A stretch of DNA of 64,000 nt from Propionimicrobium sp963511305 (GCA_963511305.1 CAUPIJ010000006.1:1-64000); one strand, 5' to 3'; counted from the stretch's first letter, positions 19,401 to 28,432 are shown. Program-made: numbers and translations. The notes: generated by a model not told the origin, from the letters alone.

Positions 19401-19605
19401 TGCACTGCACAGGTACCTGGGCTGGAGGCTGCCGGGCTACGACCCAGCCCGACATCTGGGAGGCGCCGGATACCTGTTCGTCCGAGGAATGGTCGGGGCA
19501 GATACGCCAGCGACCGAAGGGATGCCGTGCGGCGTCTTCACCTGGCGCCCTGACCCGCAGATAGCAGTTCGTGCTTCCGAGATAATTGCTGGAGGTATTC
19601 GATGA
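16411..19605 (+). CDS. recB: Exodeoxyribonuclease V subunit RecB
   Basis: RecB is the 3'-5' helicase and the only nuclease of RecBCD. Walker A is EASAGTGKTYAIAAL (about 22-36); motif II is VDEFQDTDPQQW; GDPKQAIYGFRGGD, VNYRSD, TTIHQAKGLEFPVV and FYVAATRA complete the SF1 set. The C-terminal PD-(D/E)XK nuclease is intact: His in GTLVHSILEV, Asp in GSIDAVV, and DYKTN. Length 1064 aa is near the E. coli size. It overlaps recC (ATGA) and recD (ATGA) by 4 bases each, so the three subunits should be made in equal amounts from one transcript. Confidence 0.95.
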   Translation: MTKPEFFELTGELPGQGITLLEASAGTGKTYAIAALAARFVAAGFPIKSLLIVTFSRAAAGELKSRVHQRLAGTLTSLKLYRDFGKEPEDEVDRLLAQGNVDEICRNLEDGLGKIDEASIATIHEYSSTMLRELGMCVDHDEASVFVEDMSELISEVVADSYLNHWQNKNDKSFQRATIIGRQVCLSPSLEIVPADIPEAKFASLVREEFFERKRKLRIHGYDDMVNRLTDALDDPETGGVAAEILSERFPIVMVDEFQDTDPQQWRIIEKAFAPKCRVVLIGDPKQAIYGFRGGDVETYQLAKRSDSRFPKSVKTMSVNYRSDPGIVEGVNELFGAANIGAQDSPIYLPPVRANKTKSHIAASGKAVERPVLVRQIAGENLSAGVARAEIDKDIIASIYSLTENYTLEEKSGTRPVRLSDIAILVRSNRRGEAIHQVLQDAGIPAVFTGTSGIFESEAADDWKTLLSALASQRVQEMTRATLTSFFGLTSIDLAADESARNLAFMRMRQYAKLLATRGPISVLEKAIDDSELYSRVLSEPDGQRKLTDLQHIAELLDSAQQKNKLGVSGLLNWLDEQITRTSEQNSAERTRRLETDRSTVTITTIHQAKGLEFPVVLLPEASDHYSTDKQWAERLPFGHLEGRRVIDVEWQTERYPIYAAEDAAELLRLFYVAATRAVNLLICWYASTKMNTTASPLHRLLFELNSGGSHQHINFCQASAKLPPKRTLFGGEQKAPAPLKLAKFTREIDQTFKRTSYSGLTAAIHGTALAEELDEPLEELVEPVSSDGGTQHISEFAQLPGGVNFGTLVHSILEVNDPASQNLSEDLLTQSQQALDVFPLDGVEAGVLADGLEQVVRTPLGDLSDGMSLRDIGARHRLAELDFEMPMGSDIEYALLADLAMLFDDENLADPSGILLGYGKQLISTPAAHSTLHGFLTGSIDAVVQVSDRFAVLDYKTNRIPVASDEVLSSEMYDAKTMEKMMRQAHYPLQALLYMVALHRYLGWRLPGYDPARHLGGAGYLFVRGMVGADTPATEGMPCGVFTWRPDPQIAVRASEIIAGGIR

Positions 19606-21437
19606 GAAACCAAGAGAGCATCGTCGCCAAAGGGCTTATCAAACAATTCAACGAAGCCGGATTGATTGGGCTCGCCGCCGTTCATGCGGCTAGGGCGCTA
19701 GAGCTGCTTTACAACGAAAAATCTGAGCAGGTGTTGTTGGCCACCGCCCTGACCGTGCAGGCAACACAGCTTGGTTCCACCTGCCTACCGATGGATTCTG
19801 TTTCAGGGATTAGGGATCTGCTGATCGTCACCGAAGAGATCACCGACGAAGAACGCCTGAATTTGCTTGACGATCTCGACTGGCCCGACTTTGAACAGTG
19901 GCGCGATGCTTTGGCCTCAAGCCCTGTCGTTTCCACCGATTCCAAAGAAACGGCGAACCAATATCCCCTGCGCTTTGTCTCTGGAAATCTTTATCTGGAG
20001 AAAAATTGGCTCGCCCAGGACGAGATCTGCCAGAACATCATCTCGAGGATTTCTGTGGCTCCACCAGTCGTTGACCAGAAGAAACTCTCGGCTCTGCTCG
20101 ACAAATTATTTTCGCCCGAGAACGCATCTGACAAGCTGAAAGAGGCGCTGATAGATCAGCGCAGAGCAGTGGAGAACAGCGTCAACAACTGGCTGTCGGT
20201 GATCGCGGGTGGGCCAGGCACCGGAAAAACTCACACCCTGGCTAGCCTGCTGATGGCTCTATCGGTTACTTCTGAACGGCCGCTACGAGTGGGGTTGACG
20301 GCCTTCAGCGGTAAAGCTGCGGCTAGGATGAACGAGTCGCTATCCGAGAATGAGCTGACCAGGCAGCTGGCTAACGTCCGGCTGGATCGCGGCGTCACGC
20401 TACACAAGCTGTTGGGATCTAGAGGCCCGTTAAATGGCTTCACTTACGACGCCGGCAATAAGCTCCCTCACGACGTGGTAATCGTCGACGAGGTATCGAT
20501 GCTTTCGCTGCCGTTGATGATCAGGCTGCTTTCGGCCTTACGTGCGGATGCCAGGCTCGTGCTGATCGGTGACCCAGATCAACTCACTTCGATTGACGTC
20601 GGAACCGTGCTCGCGGACATAGTTGACGCCGACATGCCGGGAAATCGCCAGACGGGGTCGATGGTCTCCCGTCTGCACGTTAACCTACGCAACGAAGGCC
20701 AGATACCCAGCTTCGCGGCTGCGATCAGGGACAACGACCCCGATACCGCGCTAGAAATCCTGGACAGCTCAGATGGCATCGAGTACATAGAAATGGACGC
20801 CGGACAATTTTCTCTGGGAAGAGGCGAGGCTACGTCACAAGATATCTTGGCTGCGGCCACCAAGATGCTCACTAGCGCTCAAACCGGCGATATCAGCAGC
20901 GCGCTGGAAGCCCTAGACAGCCATCGGGTGCTTTGTGCGCACGCGCACGGCGCGTATGGGGTGAGCTCCTGGCAGGAAAACATCGAGATCTTCCTGCGTT
21001 CTAGCCTTCCCGGCTGGAACCCAGCAGACGGCTTTCACGCCGGCATGCCGGTGCTCATTACCTCGAACTCACCCGATATCGAGATCTACAACGGCGACAC
21101 CGGCGTTTTGGTTAACCAGGGTTCTCTGCAGGCAGCCATCGGCAGCCACAAAGACTACAAGCTGATCCCAACCTCGATGCTCGATGCTTTCCAGCTCATG
21201 CATGCCCTGACCGTGCATAAGTCTCAAGGCAGCCAGTACGAGAAGGTCACCCTGATCTTGCCGCCCCCGGAATCGCCGATTCTGACCAGGGAACTTCTCT
21301 ATACGGCTGCCACTAGGGCAAAGAGAGAGTTGCGCGTCATTGGAACTAGGGAGTCCATCATCTCTGCTGCCGGTAAACCTGCTCGCAGGGCATCGGGGCT
21401 AACTGAACAGTTGAGGCTCAGCCAGCCAGGTGCGTAG
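19602..21437 (+). CDS. recD: Exodeoxyribonuclease V subunit RecD
   Basis: RecD is the 5'-3' helicase motor of RecBCD. Walker A AGGPGTGKTHTLASLL (about 204-219), VDEVSMLSLPLM (motif II), GDPDQLTSIDVGTVLAD and LTVHKSQGSQYEKV are visible, as is the late YTAATRAKREL. At 611 aa it matches E. coli RecD. It is the last gene of the operon and overlaps the recB stop by 4 bases. Its 3' end overlaps the convergent nudC gene by 39 bases, an unusually tight junction that leaves no room for a conventional terminator between them. Confidence 0.95.
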   Translation: MRNQESIVAKGLIKQFNEAGLIGLAAVHAARALELLYNEKSEQVLLATALTVQATQLGSTCLPMDSVSGIRDLLIVTEEITDEERLNLLDDLDWPDFEQWRDALASSPVVSTDSKETANQYPLRFVSGNLYLEKNWLAQDEICQNIISRISVAPPVVDQKKLSALLDKLFSPENASDKLKEALIDQRRAVENSVNNWLSVIAGGPGTGKTHTLASLLMALSVTSERPLRVGLTAFSGKAAARMNESLSENELTRQLANVRLDRGVTLHKLLGSRGPLNGFTYDAGNKLPHDVVIVDEVSMLSLPLMIRLLSALRADARLVLIGDPDQLTSIDVGTVLADIVDADMPGNRQTGSMVSRLHVNLRNEGQIPSFAAAIRDNDPDTALEILDSSDGIEYIEMDAGQFSLGRGEATSQDILAAATKMLTSAQTGDISSALEALDSHRVLCAHAHGAYGVSSWQENIEIFLRSSLPGWNPADGFHAGMPVLITSNSPDIEIYNGDTGVLVNQGSLQAAIGSHKDYKLIPTSMLDAFQLMHALTVHKSQGSQYEKVTLILPPPESPILTRELLYTAATRAKRELRVIGTRESIISAAGKPARRASGLTEQLRLSQPGA

Positions 21438-22283
21438 CATCTTGCTGGCGATTGAGACCCTGGTTGGCAGGATCAGTTCGCCTTTTTCTGCTAGTTCCAG
21501 GGCTTCCTCGCGAGAATAAAAACCTGCCCAATCAAGCTCTTTGCCGTCTACCCTCGCTTGTTTTGCCTGGTGCGAAGATACCCTGGCGAAGAAACCAAGC
21601 ATCAGCGACCTCGGATAAGGCCATGGCTGGGAACCAAAGAACTGTAGCTCCTGGATGCGCAGATTAGATTCTTCTTCTATCTCTCGGTAGCAGGCCTGCT
21701 CCGCCGATTCCCCCGCTTCTACGAAACCCGCCAAAATCGAGACGCGGTTCTGTTTCCAGCCGGTATTGTGCGCCAGAAAAATCCTGTCTTTCTCGTCCAA
21801 GATGGCGACGATGATGGCCGGATCCGTCCTGGGGAATTGCTCTTTGCCGCAGGTCTCGCATTTGCCCTGGAAACCACCGTTTTGTGGGACGTTCTTGCCG
21901 CCGCAGACAGAGCAGAAGCTGGCAGAGTCCCACCAGTTTAGGATCGCTATCGAAGCAGTCGCTACTTGCAGCTGCGCATCGCTCAGATCAGCGTCTCGCA
22001 GCGCCACCCCATTCGCTACGCTCCCACGGATCGCGAACCAATATTTGCCCTCGGCGGCACCAACAAAGACGGCACTTTGCGGGTTGTCAGCCACGGAAGG
22101 CTGAGAACCTAGGGGGAGCTCAACACGATTGGCGGCGTCTACCCTAACCAGCCTGGCATTGTCCGTGCCCCAGTGCTCGATGAATGAGCCATCGTCTCGG
22201 ATCGTTTGGCAATGATCTAGCAGAGCCGGCAGTTTCCAGGAAGCAACGTCAGATGCGCTCTTCAATACCGAATTCAATGGCAT
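21399..22283 (-). CDS. nudC: NADH pyrophosphatase / NAD-capped RNA hydrolase NudC
   Basis: Nudix hydrolase that cleaves NAD(H) to NMN(H) and AMP and can remove NAD caps from RNA. A four-Cys zinc site (CSVCG and CETCG) precedes FPRTDPAIIVAI; the Nudix box is GFVEAGESAEQACYREIEEE. The NudC-specific SQPWPYPRSLMLGF follows it. In the Nudix consensus REUxEExGU the Gly is Asn here (REIEEESNL), a mild deviation; catalytic Glu residues remain. Length 294 aa is typical. It lies 35 bases after adnB on the same strand, as in mycobacteria where nudC is close to adnB. Confidence 0.93.
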   Translation of the reverse strand: MPLNSVLKSASDVASWKLPALLDHCQTIRDDGSFIEHWGTDNARLVRVDAANRVELPLGSQPSVADNPQSAVFVGAAEGKYWFAIRGSVANGVALRDADLSDAQLQVATASIAILNWWDSASFCSVCGGKNVPQNGGFQGKCETCGKEQFPRTDPAIIVAILDEKDRIFLAHNTGWKQNRVSILAGFVEAGESAEQACYREIEEESNLRIQELQFFGSQPWPYPRSLMLGFFARVSSHQAKQARVDGKELDWAGFYSREEALELAEKGELILPTRVSIASKMLRTWLAEPQLFS

Positions 22284-22318
22284 ATCCCTAGCCTACTGAC
22301 ACGAGCTAAGCCAGGTTT

Positions 22319-25300
22319 TTACTTAACCACGGTTAAAGACGGCCTCTCAATCTTGTCGCTCATTACGTGATAGAAGACGGCATCGACCCGTTCTTGCGGC
22401 ACCCCGGCAATCTGCGCCCAGGCTGCCCGATAGAGACTGAGCTGCATCGCGTCGCCAGGCGAGTCGAAGGTCTTCCAGTCGACGACCTGGTAGTCGTAAT
22501 CGGCATCTTCTGAGTTAAACACCGCGTCTACTCGGCCCCTGACCTGCTGGCCGTCTTCGAGAACCAGCACGAAGTCCGCTTCCACCGCTACAGGCTCTCG
22601 GTCGGCGTACTGTCCGGCCTCGAAAGCTGCGCAGAGTTGCTCGAACCTCTGCGCAGCGAAGTCTCCACCGTCGGCATCGGAACCTGACGCATCGCTGCCA
22701 AGCTGCGCGTCAGCCTTGTACCTTTGCTCGACCCAATCGTGGAACCTGGTGCCAACCGCGGACATCTTGTTAATTCTGCGCGGCATCGGGCGTGCCAGCT
22801 CTGCCCAGAACCTCTCGGGATCCTTGCTGAGCAAGACGCTCTGACTGACCGAGATTGATTTCGGCAACACCCGGTCAGTATTTCTCTGTCGGCTCTCAAT
22901 GGCCTCTTCGATCAGCAGATCAACAGTCTCAGCCCACTGCGAGGCTAGCTGCCGATCCTCGAAACTGAGTTCAGGCATTTCTGCCGAGTCAAGAGATAAA
23001 AGCGCCTGAGCTACTTCCTTCTGACCGGTGTCATCAAAGTCATCGGTTGCTGGCCAGGCGAAGCCACTCGGATTATCCGAAGCCGGATTCGTCAGTATTG
23101 GATCTGCTAGTTCGATCTGGGTCGCATAGACGTAATCTCCATCTTCCTGCGAAGCCGCCAAGATGAAGTAGCTTGATGGAGCTTTCGGTTTGCTCGCGCC
23201 GTCCCACTGATTACACGTCAGGACGAGTTTCTGCTTAGCCCTGGAAGCTGCCACGTAGGCGAGGCGATGTTCTGCGAGCAGGTTGTTAATCTTCAGCCGA
23301 TCAACGAAATCGTCCAGACCAGCCTTTGTTACCTCTTCCAGCTGGGGAATCCATTCGGCGTCGCCCCGGAGAGGCGAAGGCATCTCTGATGAGTTCCTTA
23401 CCCAGTTGTTTCTAGTTCTGCTGCCTGGAAAGGTGCCTTCGACCAGTCTGGGCAAGAACACTGCCTTCCATTCCAAGCCCTTCGCCTTGTGCATGGTCAG
23501 CAGTTTCACCGAATCATCGTTTGATACGTTCGCCTGCTCTAGCCCATCGGACTCCTCCTCTTCAGCATCTAGCCATGAAACCAGCCCAGACAAGGTCGCG
23601 GTTTGGCTGCTGAGCGAGAACTCTCCGATCTCGTCTAAGAACTTTCTCAGCTGCGACGACTGGCTGGGTGAAAACCGCATCTCTGCCACTAGGCCCAATT
23701 TAGAAGCGACCCTAGAGACTAGGTCTAGAACTGGTTCTTCCCTGTGCTTCTGAAGCTCGTTAAAGGTATCGAAAAAATCCCCTAGCCGTTCTCTAGCCTC
23801 AGGGCTGATTTCACCGGAAGACGCCTTCATCATGTCGAACGCCTTGTCGATAAGACAGGCGTCTCTTTCACGTCTGCCAAATGCGGCTAGATCGGTTGGG
23901 CCGAGACGCCATTTATTTCCGCTAAGCAATCTCGCCGCGGCGGGGTTGTTCGTGACGTCGTCGAGCAGCCTGAGCATATCGACGATATCTCTGATTCCGG
24001 GAAGCAAGAGCAGGCCACTCAAACCAACGATTTCTACGGGTATCTGCAAGTCATTCAACGAATTAAACAATTCGTGGATCGAATTGTTATTTCTAACCAA
24101 GACTGCGATGTCACTCCACTTTTCTGTCTCTCCGAGATGACGCATCAAAGCGATCTGTTCCGCGATCCACCTGGCCTCGCTCGGCCAGTCGACAAAACTG
24201 TGTACCTCGACGATCCCGTGTTCCGGGCTAGACGCAGCCGAATCGTCTATACCTTCTTCTGGCGAGACCAAGATAATGTCTATCTGCTTGCCGGCGGAGT
24301 CCACGGCCTGAGGCACATCCGGCGAACGAAGCGGCTGGGCAAAGGCGTTGGCCAGCCGCAAGATATTCGGCTTGCTGCGGCGGTTAGTCTGCAGCGTATA
24401 GATAGCGGCGGGCTGGTCTTTGACCTTGAACTGCTCGGAGAACTCAAGAATGTTGCTTGCCGATGCTCCCCGCCACTCGTAGATAGCCTGGTATGGGTCG
24501 CCGACGGCAGTCACCGGATGCGAATTTCCCGCAGGATCAACAAACAGGCTGGCGAGAAGCTTTGACTGAGCTACAGAAGTGTCCTGATATTCGTCAAGCA
24601 GAACGACCTTGAACCTCTCCCTGATCTGATGACCGACCAACGGGTTCGCAGCGACTTTAGCTGCAGAAGACATCTGATCGTGAAATTCCATCAACTGGTT
24701 ATTCTTTTTGCACAGCTGATATTCCCTAGCCAGACCAAGAAGTTCCAGCCGCTCGAGAGCGACGCATCGAGCATCAGTTATTGGTTTGTAGGGTTTCTTA
24801 TTGCGGCTATAAGGGGCGTTATCGAGTTCGTTGACGTACGTCTCGGTGAACGAGTTGACGTCTTCTGCAGTGCTCAGATTGGAGCTGACGTTTTCTGCTA
24901 GTTTGATCAGCCGCCTAACTATCGTGGCGGGTTTCAACTTGTCCAGAAACTCGAATTTGCCAGCGAAATTCTCCACCACGTTTGAGGCGAGAAGATAACT
25001 TTGGCCCTGCGAAAGCAGCTTCTGCCCGGTATCTACCCCGGCGTGCATTCCGTATTCTCTAAGCACCCAGGCAGCGAAAGAGTCGTAGGTGGCGATGAAG
25101 GGCTCCCCGGTCTCTGCATGCCCGGAACTAGCCGCCAAACCAACCTTGGCAAGGGAAGAGTTGATTCTATCGGCAAGCTCAGCGGTTGCTTTTCTGGTGA
25201 ATGTCAGCCCCAGCACCTCATCTGGCTTGACTTGGCCAGTGGCCACTAGCCAAACGACCCGAGCAGCCATGACCGTGGTCTTGCCAGTTCCCGCTCCCGC

Positions 25301-25408
25301 GATAATCACCGCAGGCTCAAGCGGAGCGGTGATAGCAGCAAGCTGTTCTGCGCTGAAGGGTATCTCGAGTGCCTCGCAGAGTTCTTTTTCGTTGGTAATT
25401 TTCGCCAT
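22319..25408 (-). CDS. adnB: ATP-dependent helicase-nuclease subunit AdnB
   Basis: One subunit of the actinobacterial AdnAB DNA-end resection machine, with a UvrD-type motor and a C-terminal nuclease. Walker A IAGAGTGKTTVMAARV (about 36-51), LLDEYQDTSVAQ, GDPYQAIYEWRGA, TNRRSKPNIL, LTMHKAKGLEW and YVAASRAKQKL form the motor. The nuclease shows GTRFHDWVEQ, RGRVDAVF and VVDWKTFDS, so it should be active. Length 1029 aa. ATG 25408 follows AGGAGT, which is embedded in the last codons of adnA; the genes are 2 bases apart. Homologue of Rv3201c. Confidence 0.93.
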   Translation of the reverse strand: MAKITNEKELCEALEIPFSAEQLAAITAPLEPAVIIAGAGTGKTTVMAARVVWLVATGQVKPDEVLGLTFTRKATAELADRINSSLAKVGLAASSGHAETGEPFIATYDSFAAWVLREYGMHAGVDTGQKLLSQGQSYLLASNVVENFAGKFEFLDKLKPATIVRRLIKLAENVSSNLSTAEDVNSFTETYVNELDNAPYSRNKKPYKPITDARCVALERLELLGLAREYQLCKKNNQLMEFHDQMSSAAKVAANPLVGHQIRERFKVVLLDEYQDTSVAQSKLLASLFVDPAGNSHPVTAVGDPYQAIYEWRGASASNILEFSEQFKVKDQPAAIYTLQTNRRSKPNILRLANAFAQPLRSPDVPQAVDSAGKQIDIILVSPEEGIDDSAASSPEHGIVEVHSFVDWPSEARWIAEQIALMRHLGETEKWSDIAVLVRNNNSIHELFNSLNDLQIPVEIVGLSGLLLLPGIRDIVDMLRLLDDVTNNPAAARLLSGNKWRLGPTDLAAFGRRERDACLIDKAFDMMKASSGEISPEARERLGDFFDTFNELQKHREEPVLDLVSRVASKLGLVAEMRFSPSQSSQLRKFLDEIGEFSLSSQTATLSGLVSWLDAEEEESDGLEQANVSNDDSVKLLTMHKAKGLEWKAVFLPRLVEGTFPGSRTRNNWVRNSSEMPSPLRGDAEWIPQLEEVTKAGLDDFVDRLKINNLLAEHRLAYVAASRAKQKLVLTCNQWDGASKPKAPSSYFILAASQEDGDYVYATQIELADPILTNPASDNPSGFAWPATDDFDDTGQKEVAQALLSLDSAEMPELSFEDRQLASQWAETVDLLIEEAIESRQRNTDRVLPKSISVSQSVLLSKDPERFWAELARPMPRRINKMSAVGTRFHDWVEQRYKADAQLGSDASGSDADGGDFAAQRFEQLCAAFEAGQYADREPVAVEADFVLVLEDGQQVRGRVDAVFNSEDADYDYQVVDWKTFDSPGDAMQLSLYRAAWAQIAGVPQERVDAVFYHVMSDKIERPSLTVVK

Positions 25409-25410
25409 GA

Positions 25411-28326
25411 TTAACTCCTAGAGAAGGCCGGGCAATCAACCTTAAAGGCACAAACCCTGCAGGTATTGCAGACAGTCGCGTCGAATTTATTGCTTCGCAC
25501 CACGTTCGCTGCCTGATAAATCAACTCGTGTATCCAGGTCGGCTGATCGGTTTCAACATCACTGATTTGGGGACGAGAATCCAACGAAGGCTGGCTGAAC
25601 TGCTTCGGCATCTCCTCGTTCTTATCGGGCACGCTGAGATAGACCAGATGAGCGTCCGCCAAAGATCTGCTCTCCGAAACGTCATCGAAGGCTCCGAGCC
25701 GGGCGGCAAGCTGATAAACCCCCAATTGAACATTAGACTCTGCTTGTTTCTTGGTCGGGGTGCTAGATCCAGTCTTAAAATCGATGATTCGCAACGCACC
25801 GGAGGAATCCCTCTCGATTCTGTCAGCTCGCCCCACCAACAGGACTCTCTGACGCCCAACAGCTAGATCCACTTCAAAGCGTTTCTCTGTTGCGATAAGC
25901 TCGAAATCGCTAGTCTCAACCCAGTTCTTAAGCCGAACGATCATCTTTCGAGCATCTTCGTGCTGCGACAGCGCATACCAATCGATATCCGGTTTGATCT
26001 CTGGCCAGGTGTTTTCGAACTTTTCGTTGAGCTCGTCCAGATCCAGGTGGTCGCTTTCGCTAGCAAGTTCGTGAATCACATTCCCCAGGTTGGCCGCGTA
26101 CTTGTTATCCAGCTCAGCATTCATTTTTCTTGAAAGAAGCCACTTTCTGGGACATTCCAGTAAGTCCTCAACATCGCTGCCGCTTAATCTGACCGGCTCG
26201 TCATCTTTCGATATCGGAACGTCGCTAGCAGTGACCGGCAGGATTCCCCACCAGTTTTTCGGGTTAGCATCAGCGACGAGCGGGTTGCCGTGCGCATCGG
26301 TAGCTTGCTTGAGCTTATAAAGCTGGGCGACTGCCGCCTTCCTGAGGCCATCAGATAGCGTTCTATCTGCGGCAGCCCGCCTGAACCCGGCCACTAGCCC
26401 AGAAAGGTTGGTTATCTCTTCAGCTTGGTGCTGCTCAACATGGACGCCAACATCGCTCATGAACCTCGACACCCTGGCGCCCGAGCCATCGTTACCGTTT
26501 GCAGCAAGCAGATAAACCTGATCGGTTGCACGGGTGATCGAAAGCAAGAAAGCCCTGCGCTCGGCAGCGATTTGTTCTGCCTGGCTGACCTGATCTTCGA
26601 ATAAACGCACCTGAGGAACTGTCCTCGGCCACTCCCCCTCCTGGAGGCCGACGACCACCACCAACTTCCATTGCCTGCCGAGCACCCTGTGGGTGGTTAG
26701 CACGGAGACGCCCGCTCTGGCGTGGTCTGATTCCCTAGTGGTGTCAGCGGCGATCTGCTGGCTAAGCACCTCGTCGGTGAATTGCTGGACGGCCCGGATT
26801 CCGCTCAGCTCTGAGCGCTCGGCTAGATCGAATAACGCGATAACCGCGTCGAGATCCCGATTCGCCCCCTGGGAATTCTCGTCATTTCGCAACGCGGCAG
26901 CCCGCAACCGCTTCGGCCAATCCGTGCTAGACCAGATTTCCCAGAGCAGGTTAGAGACGGCCTGCCCCTGCGAGATCATTTCAGCCACCCTATCGACTAG
27001 ATCTCTGATGAATGCCACCGCCTTGCTATCTTCTGCGTCTGCCGAAAACAGTTTTCTGACCTCTACGGCTGTCATGTTTCCAATCGGGCACGTCAGCAAA
27101 TAGAAAAGTTCGTCATCAGTGATCTCACCACCCGTAACTTTTCGGGTGGCGATGCTAAGCACCAACAAAAGCGGGCGTACCGCGACCTCCTGGCTGAGCG
27201 CTAGCTCGTCGCCCGAGGTCACGACCGAGACACCAGCCGAGGTGAGCGTTCTAGCAAGCTTGCTGACTTCGGCCCGGCCGGCTCTGGTTATCACGGCCAT
27301 GTCGTTCCACCGCATGCCGTCCAAGGCATGCGCATGACGCAGGACGCTAGCAAGCTGGTCATAAAGAAAGTTCTCTTCGTTGACGGATATCGCCCTGAGC
27401 ACCCCCGGATAATCGTTTTCTCTGGGCTCGCTCAGCTTAGTGGGCGAGATCCCGCCCCGAAAAGGCAATTTCGCTGTGATCTGGTTGGCTGCTCTGGCTA
27501 TGGCGCTAGCGCAGCGCATATTCTGCGGCAGCTCGACCCGCTCGCTGTCAGGCCCAAAGTATTTCGCAAAGTCCATCACCGCTCTTGGTTCTGCGCCCCT
27601 AAAGCCGTAAACACTGGTGTCTGGATTGGCGAAAGCAACGACGCCGATTCCTGCCGCGTGCAGATCGGTGAGCAGCCTGATCTGCGACTCATCCAATTCC
27701 GCGTAGTCGTCCACGTAAACCGTGTCTATTTCACCAGCTAACACCGAGGCCGCCCCATCAGCTAGCAGCAGCCGAACCCGGTGGATCAATTCGGTGTAGT
27801 CGAGCGCGTTTTCGGCATCCAGAACATCCAGATACTCAGCAAAGAATCGGCCTAGGCTCTGCTCAGTTTCGGAGCCATCCAGAAGGTCTTGCGGGTCGAG
27901 ACCGTGTTGTCTGATATCAGACAGTTTCTCACGCAGCTGGCGGGCAAAGATCCTGGTCTTTGCAGCAGGTCGCAATGATTCCGGCCAGATGGTCACGGGA
28001 AAAGCCGAGAGAAGTTCCCGAAGCCGAAACTCCTGCTGCGGCGCGGTGAGCATTACCGGAGGTTCTTGATCTGACGGCGTAAATCTCTTCAGTATTTCCT
28101 TAGCCCAACCATGCATGGTGGTTATCTGGGGATTGATCTGGGACTCTGAGATCTCTGACAGTATCTGAGTGCGCAGTTCTTGAGCCAACGGCCTGGAAGC
28201 AGCAAAAACCAGAATCTTGCTCAGCGGCAAGCCAGCCCTGACCTTCGAGGTGACGTCCTCGATCAGCCTTCTGGTCTTGCCGCTACCGGCGACACCAACA
28301 ACCAATTTCGCGCTTGAAAACTGCAT
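25411..28326 (-). CDS. adnA: ATP-dependent helicase-nuclease subunit AdnA
   Basis: Partner of AdnB in double-strand-end resection. Walker A is GVAGSGKTRRLIEDV close to the N-terminus; motif II reads VYVDDYAELDE, diverged from the DExQ of active motors. The C-terminal nuclease is intact (LGNVIHELAS, GRADRIERD, IIDFKTG). An iron-sulfur site typical of AddB/AdnA nucleases is formed by Cys in LLECPRKW plus CNTCRVCAFKVDC at the end. Start ATG 28326 is preferred to GTG 28332 and TTG 28338 because a damage-type promoter ends 6 bases before it, giving 971 aa. Homologue of Rv3202c. Confidence 0.93.
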   Translation of the reverse strand: MQFSSAKLVVGVAGSGKTRRLIEDVTSKVRAGLPLSKILVFAASRPLAQELRTQILSEISESQINPQITTMHGWAKEILKRFTPSDQEPPVMLTAPQQEFRLRELLSAFPVTIWPESLRPAAKTRIFARQLREKLSDIRQHGLDPQDLLDGSETEQSLGRFFAEYLDVLDAENALDYTELIHRVRLLLADGAASVLAGEIDTVYVDDYAELDESQIRLLTDLHAAGIGVVAFANPDTSVYGFRGAEPRAVMDFAKYFGPDSERVELPQNMRCASAIARAANQITAKLPFRGGISPTKLSEPRENDYPGVLRAISVNEENFLYDQLASVLRHAHALDGMRWNDMAVITRAGRAEVSKLARTLTSAGVSVVTSGDELALSQEVAVRPLLLVLSIATRKVTGGEITDDELFYLLTCPIGNMTAVEVRKLFSADAEDSKAVAFIRDLVDRVAEMISQGQAVSNLLWEIWSSTDWPKRLRAAALRNDENSQGANRDLDAVIALFDLAERSELSGIRAVQQFTDEVLSQQIAADTTRESDHARAGVSVLTTHRVLGRQWKLVVVVGLQEGEWPRTVPQVRLFEDQVSQAEQIAAERRAFLLSITRATDQVYLLAANGNDGSGARVSRFMSDVGVHVEQHQAEEITNLSGLVAGFRRAAADRTLSDGLRKAAVAQLYKLKQATDAHGNPLVADANPKNWWGILPVTASDVPISKDDEPVRLSGSDVEDLLECPRKWLLSRKMNAELDNKYAANLGNVIHELASESDHLDLDELNEKFENTWPEIKPDIDWYALSQHEDARKMIVRLKNWVETSDFELIATEKRFEVDLAVGRQRVLLVGRADRIERDSSGALRIIDFKTGSSTPTKKQAESNVQLGVYQLAARLGAFDDVSESRSLADAHLVYLSVPDKNEEMPKQFSQPSLDSRPQISDVETDQPTWIHELIYQAANVVRSNKFDATVCNTCRVCAFKVDCPAFSRS

Positions 28327-28332
28327 ATTCAC

Positions 28333-28355
28333 ATTCAATCAGGGGCCACTGACAA
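28333..28355 (-). promoter_or_regulatory. PafBC-type DNA-damage promoter of adnAB
   Basis: On the minus strand TTGTCAGTG (28355-28347), 8 bases, TTGAAT (28338-28333), then 6 bases to ATG 28326. The nine-base box is exact; the -10 deviates from TANNNT at its second base. Eighteen bases (28362-28345) are identical to the recC promoter. It implies joint damage control of AdnAB and RecBCD and a leaderless adnA mRNA. Confidence 0.78.
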
Positions 28356-28395
28356 TTTTTGATGCCCCTTTTAGGTTTACCCTGATCGTCTCTCA

Positions 28396-28401
28396 TATGA
28401 T
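28396..28401 (+). promoter_or_regulatory. Possible -10 element of cspA
   Basis: TATGAT (5 of 6 to TATAAT) lies 31 bases upstream of the cspA ATG and would give a short leader of about 25 bases. No convincing -35 at normal spacing is seen (TTTACC is only 14 bases away). Divergent from the adnA promoter. Confidence 0.35.
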
Positions 28402-28432
28402 TGAGACGCCAACCGATTGAATGGAGAAGGTA

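Noticed and set aside
22284..22320. GTGTCAGTA upstream of nudC as a fourth damage box
   Set aside because: Two mismatches in the box and no TANNNT at the right distance; nudC is probably read from the adnAB promoter.
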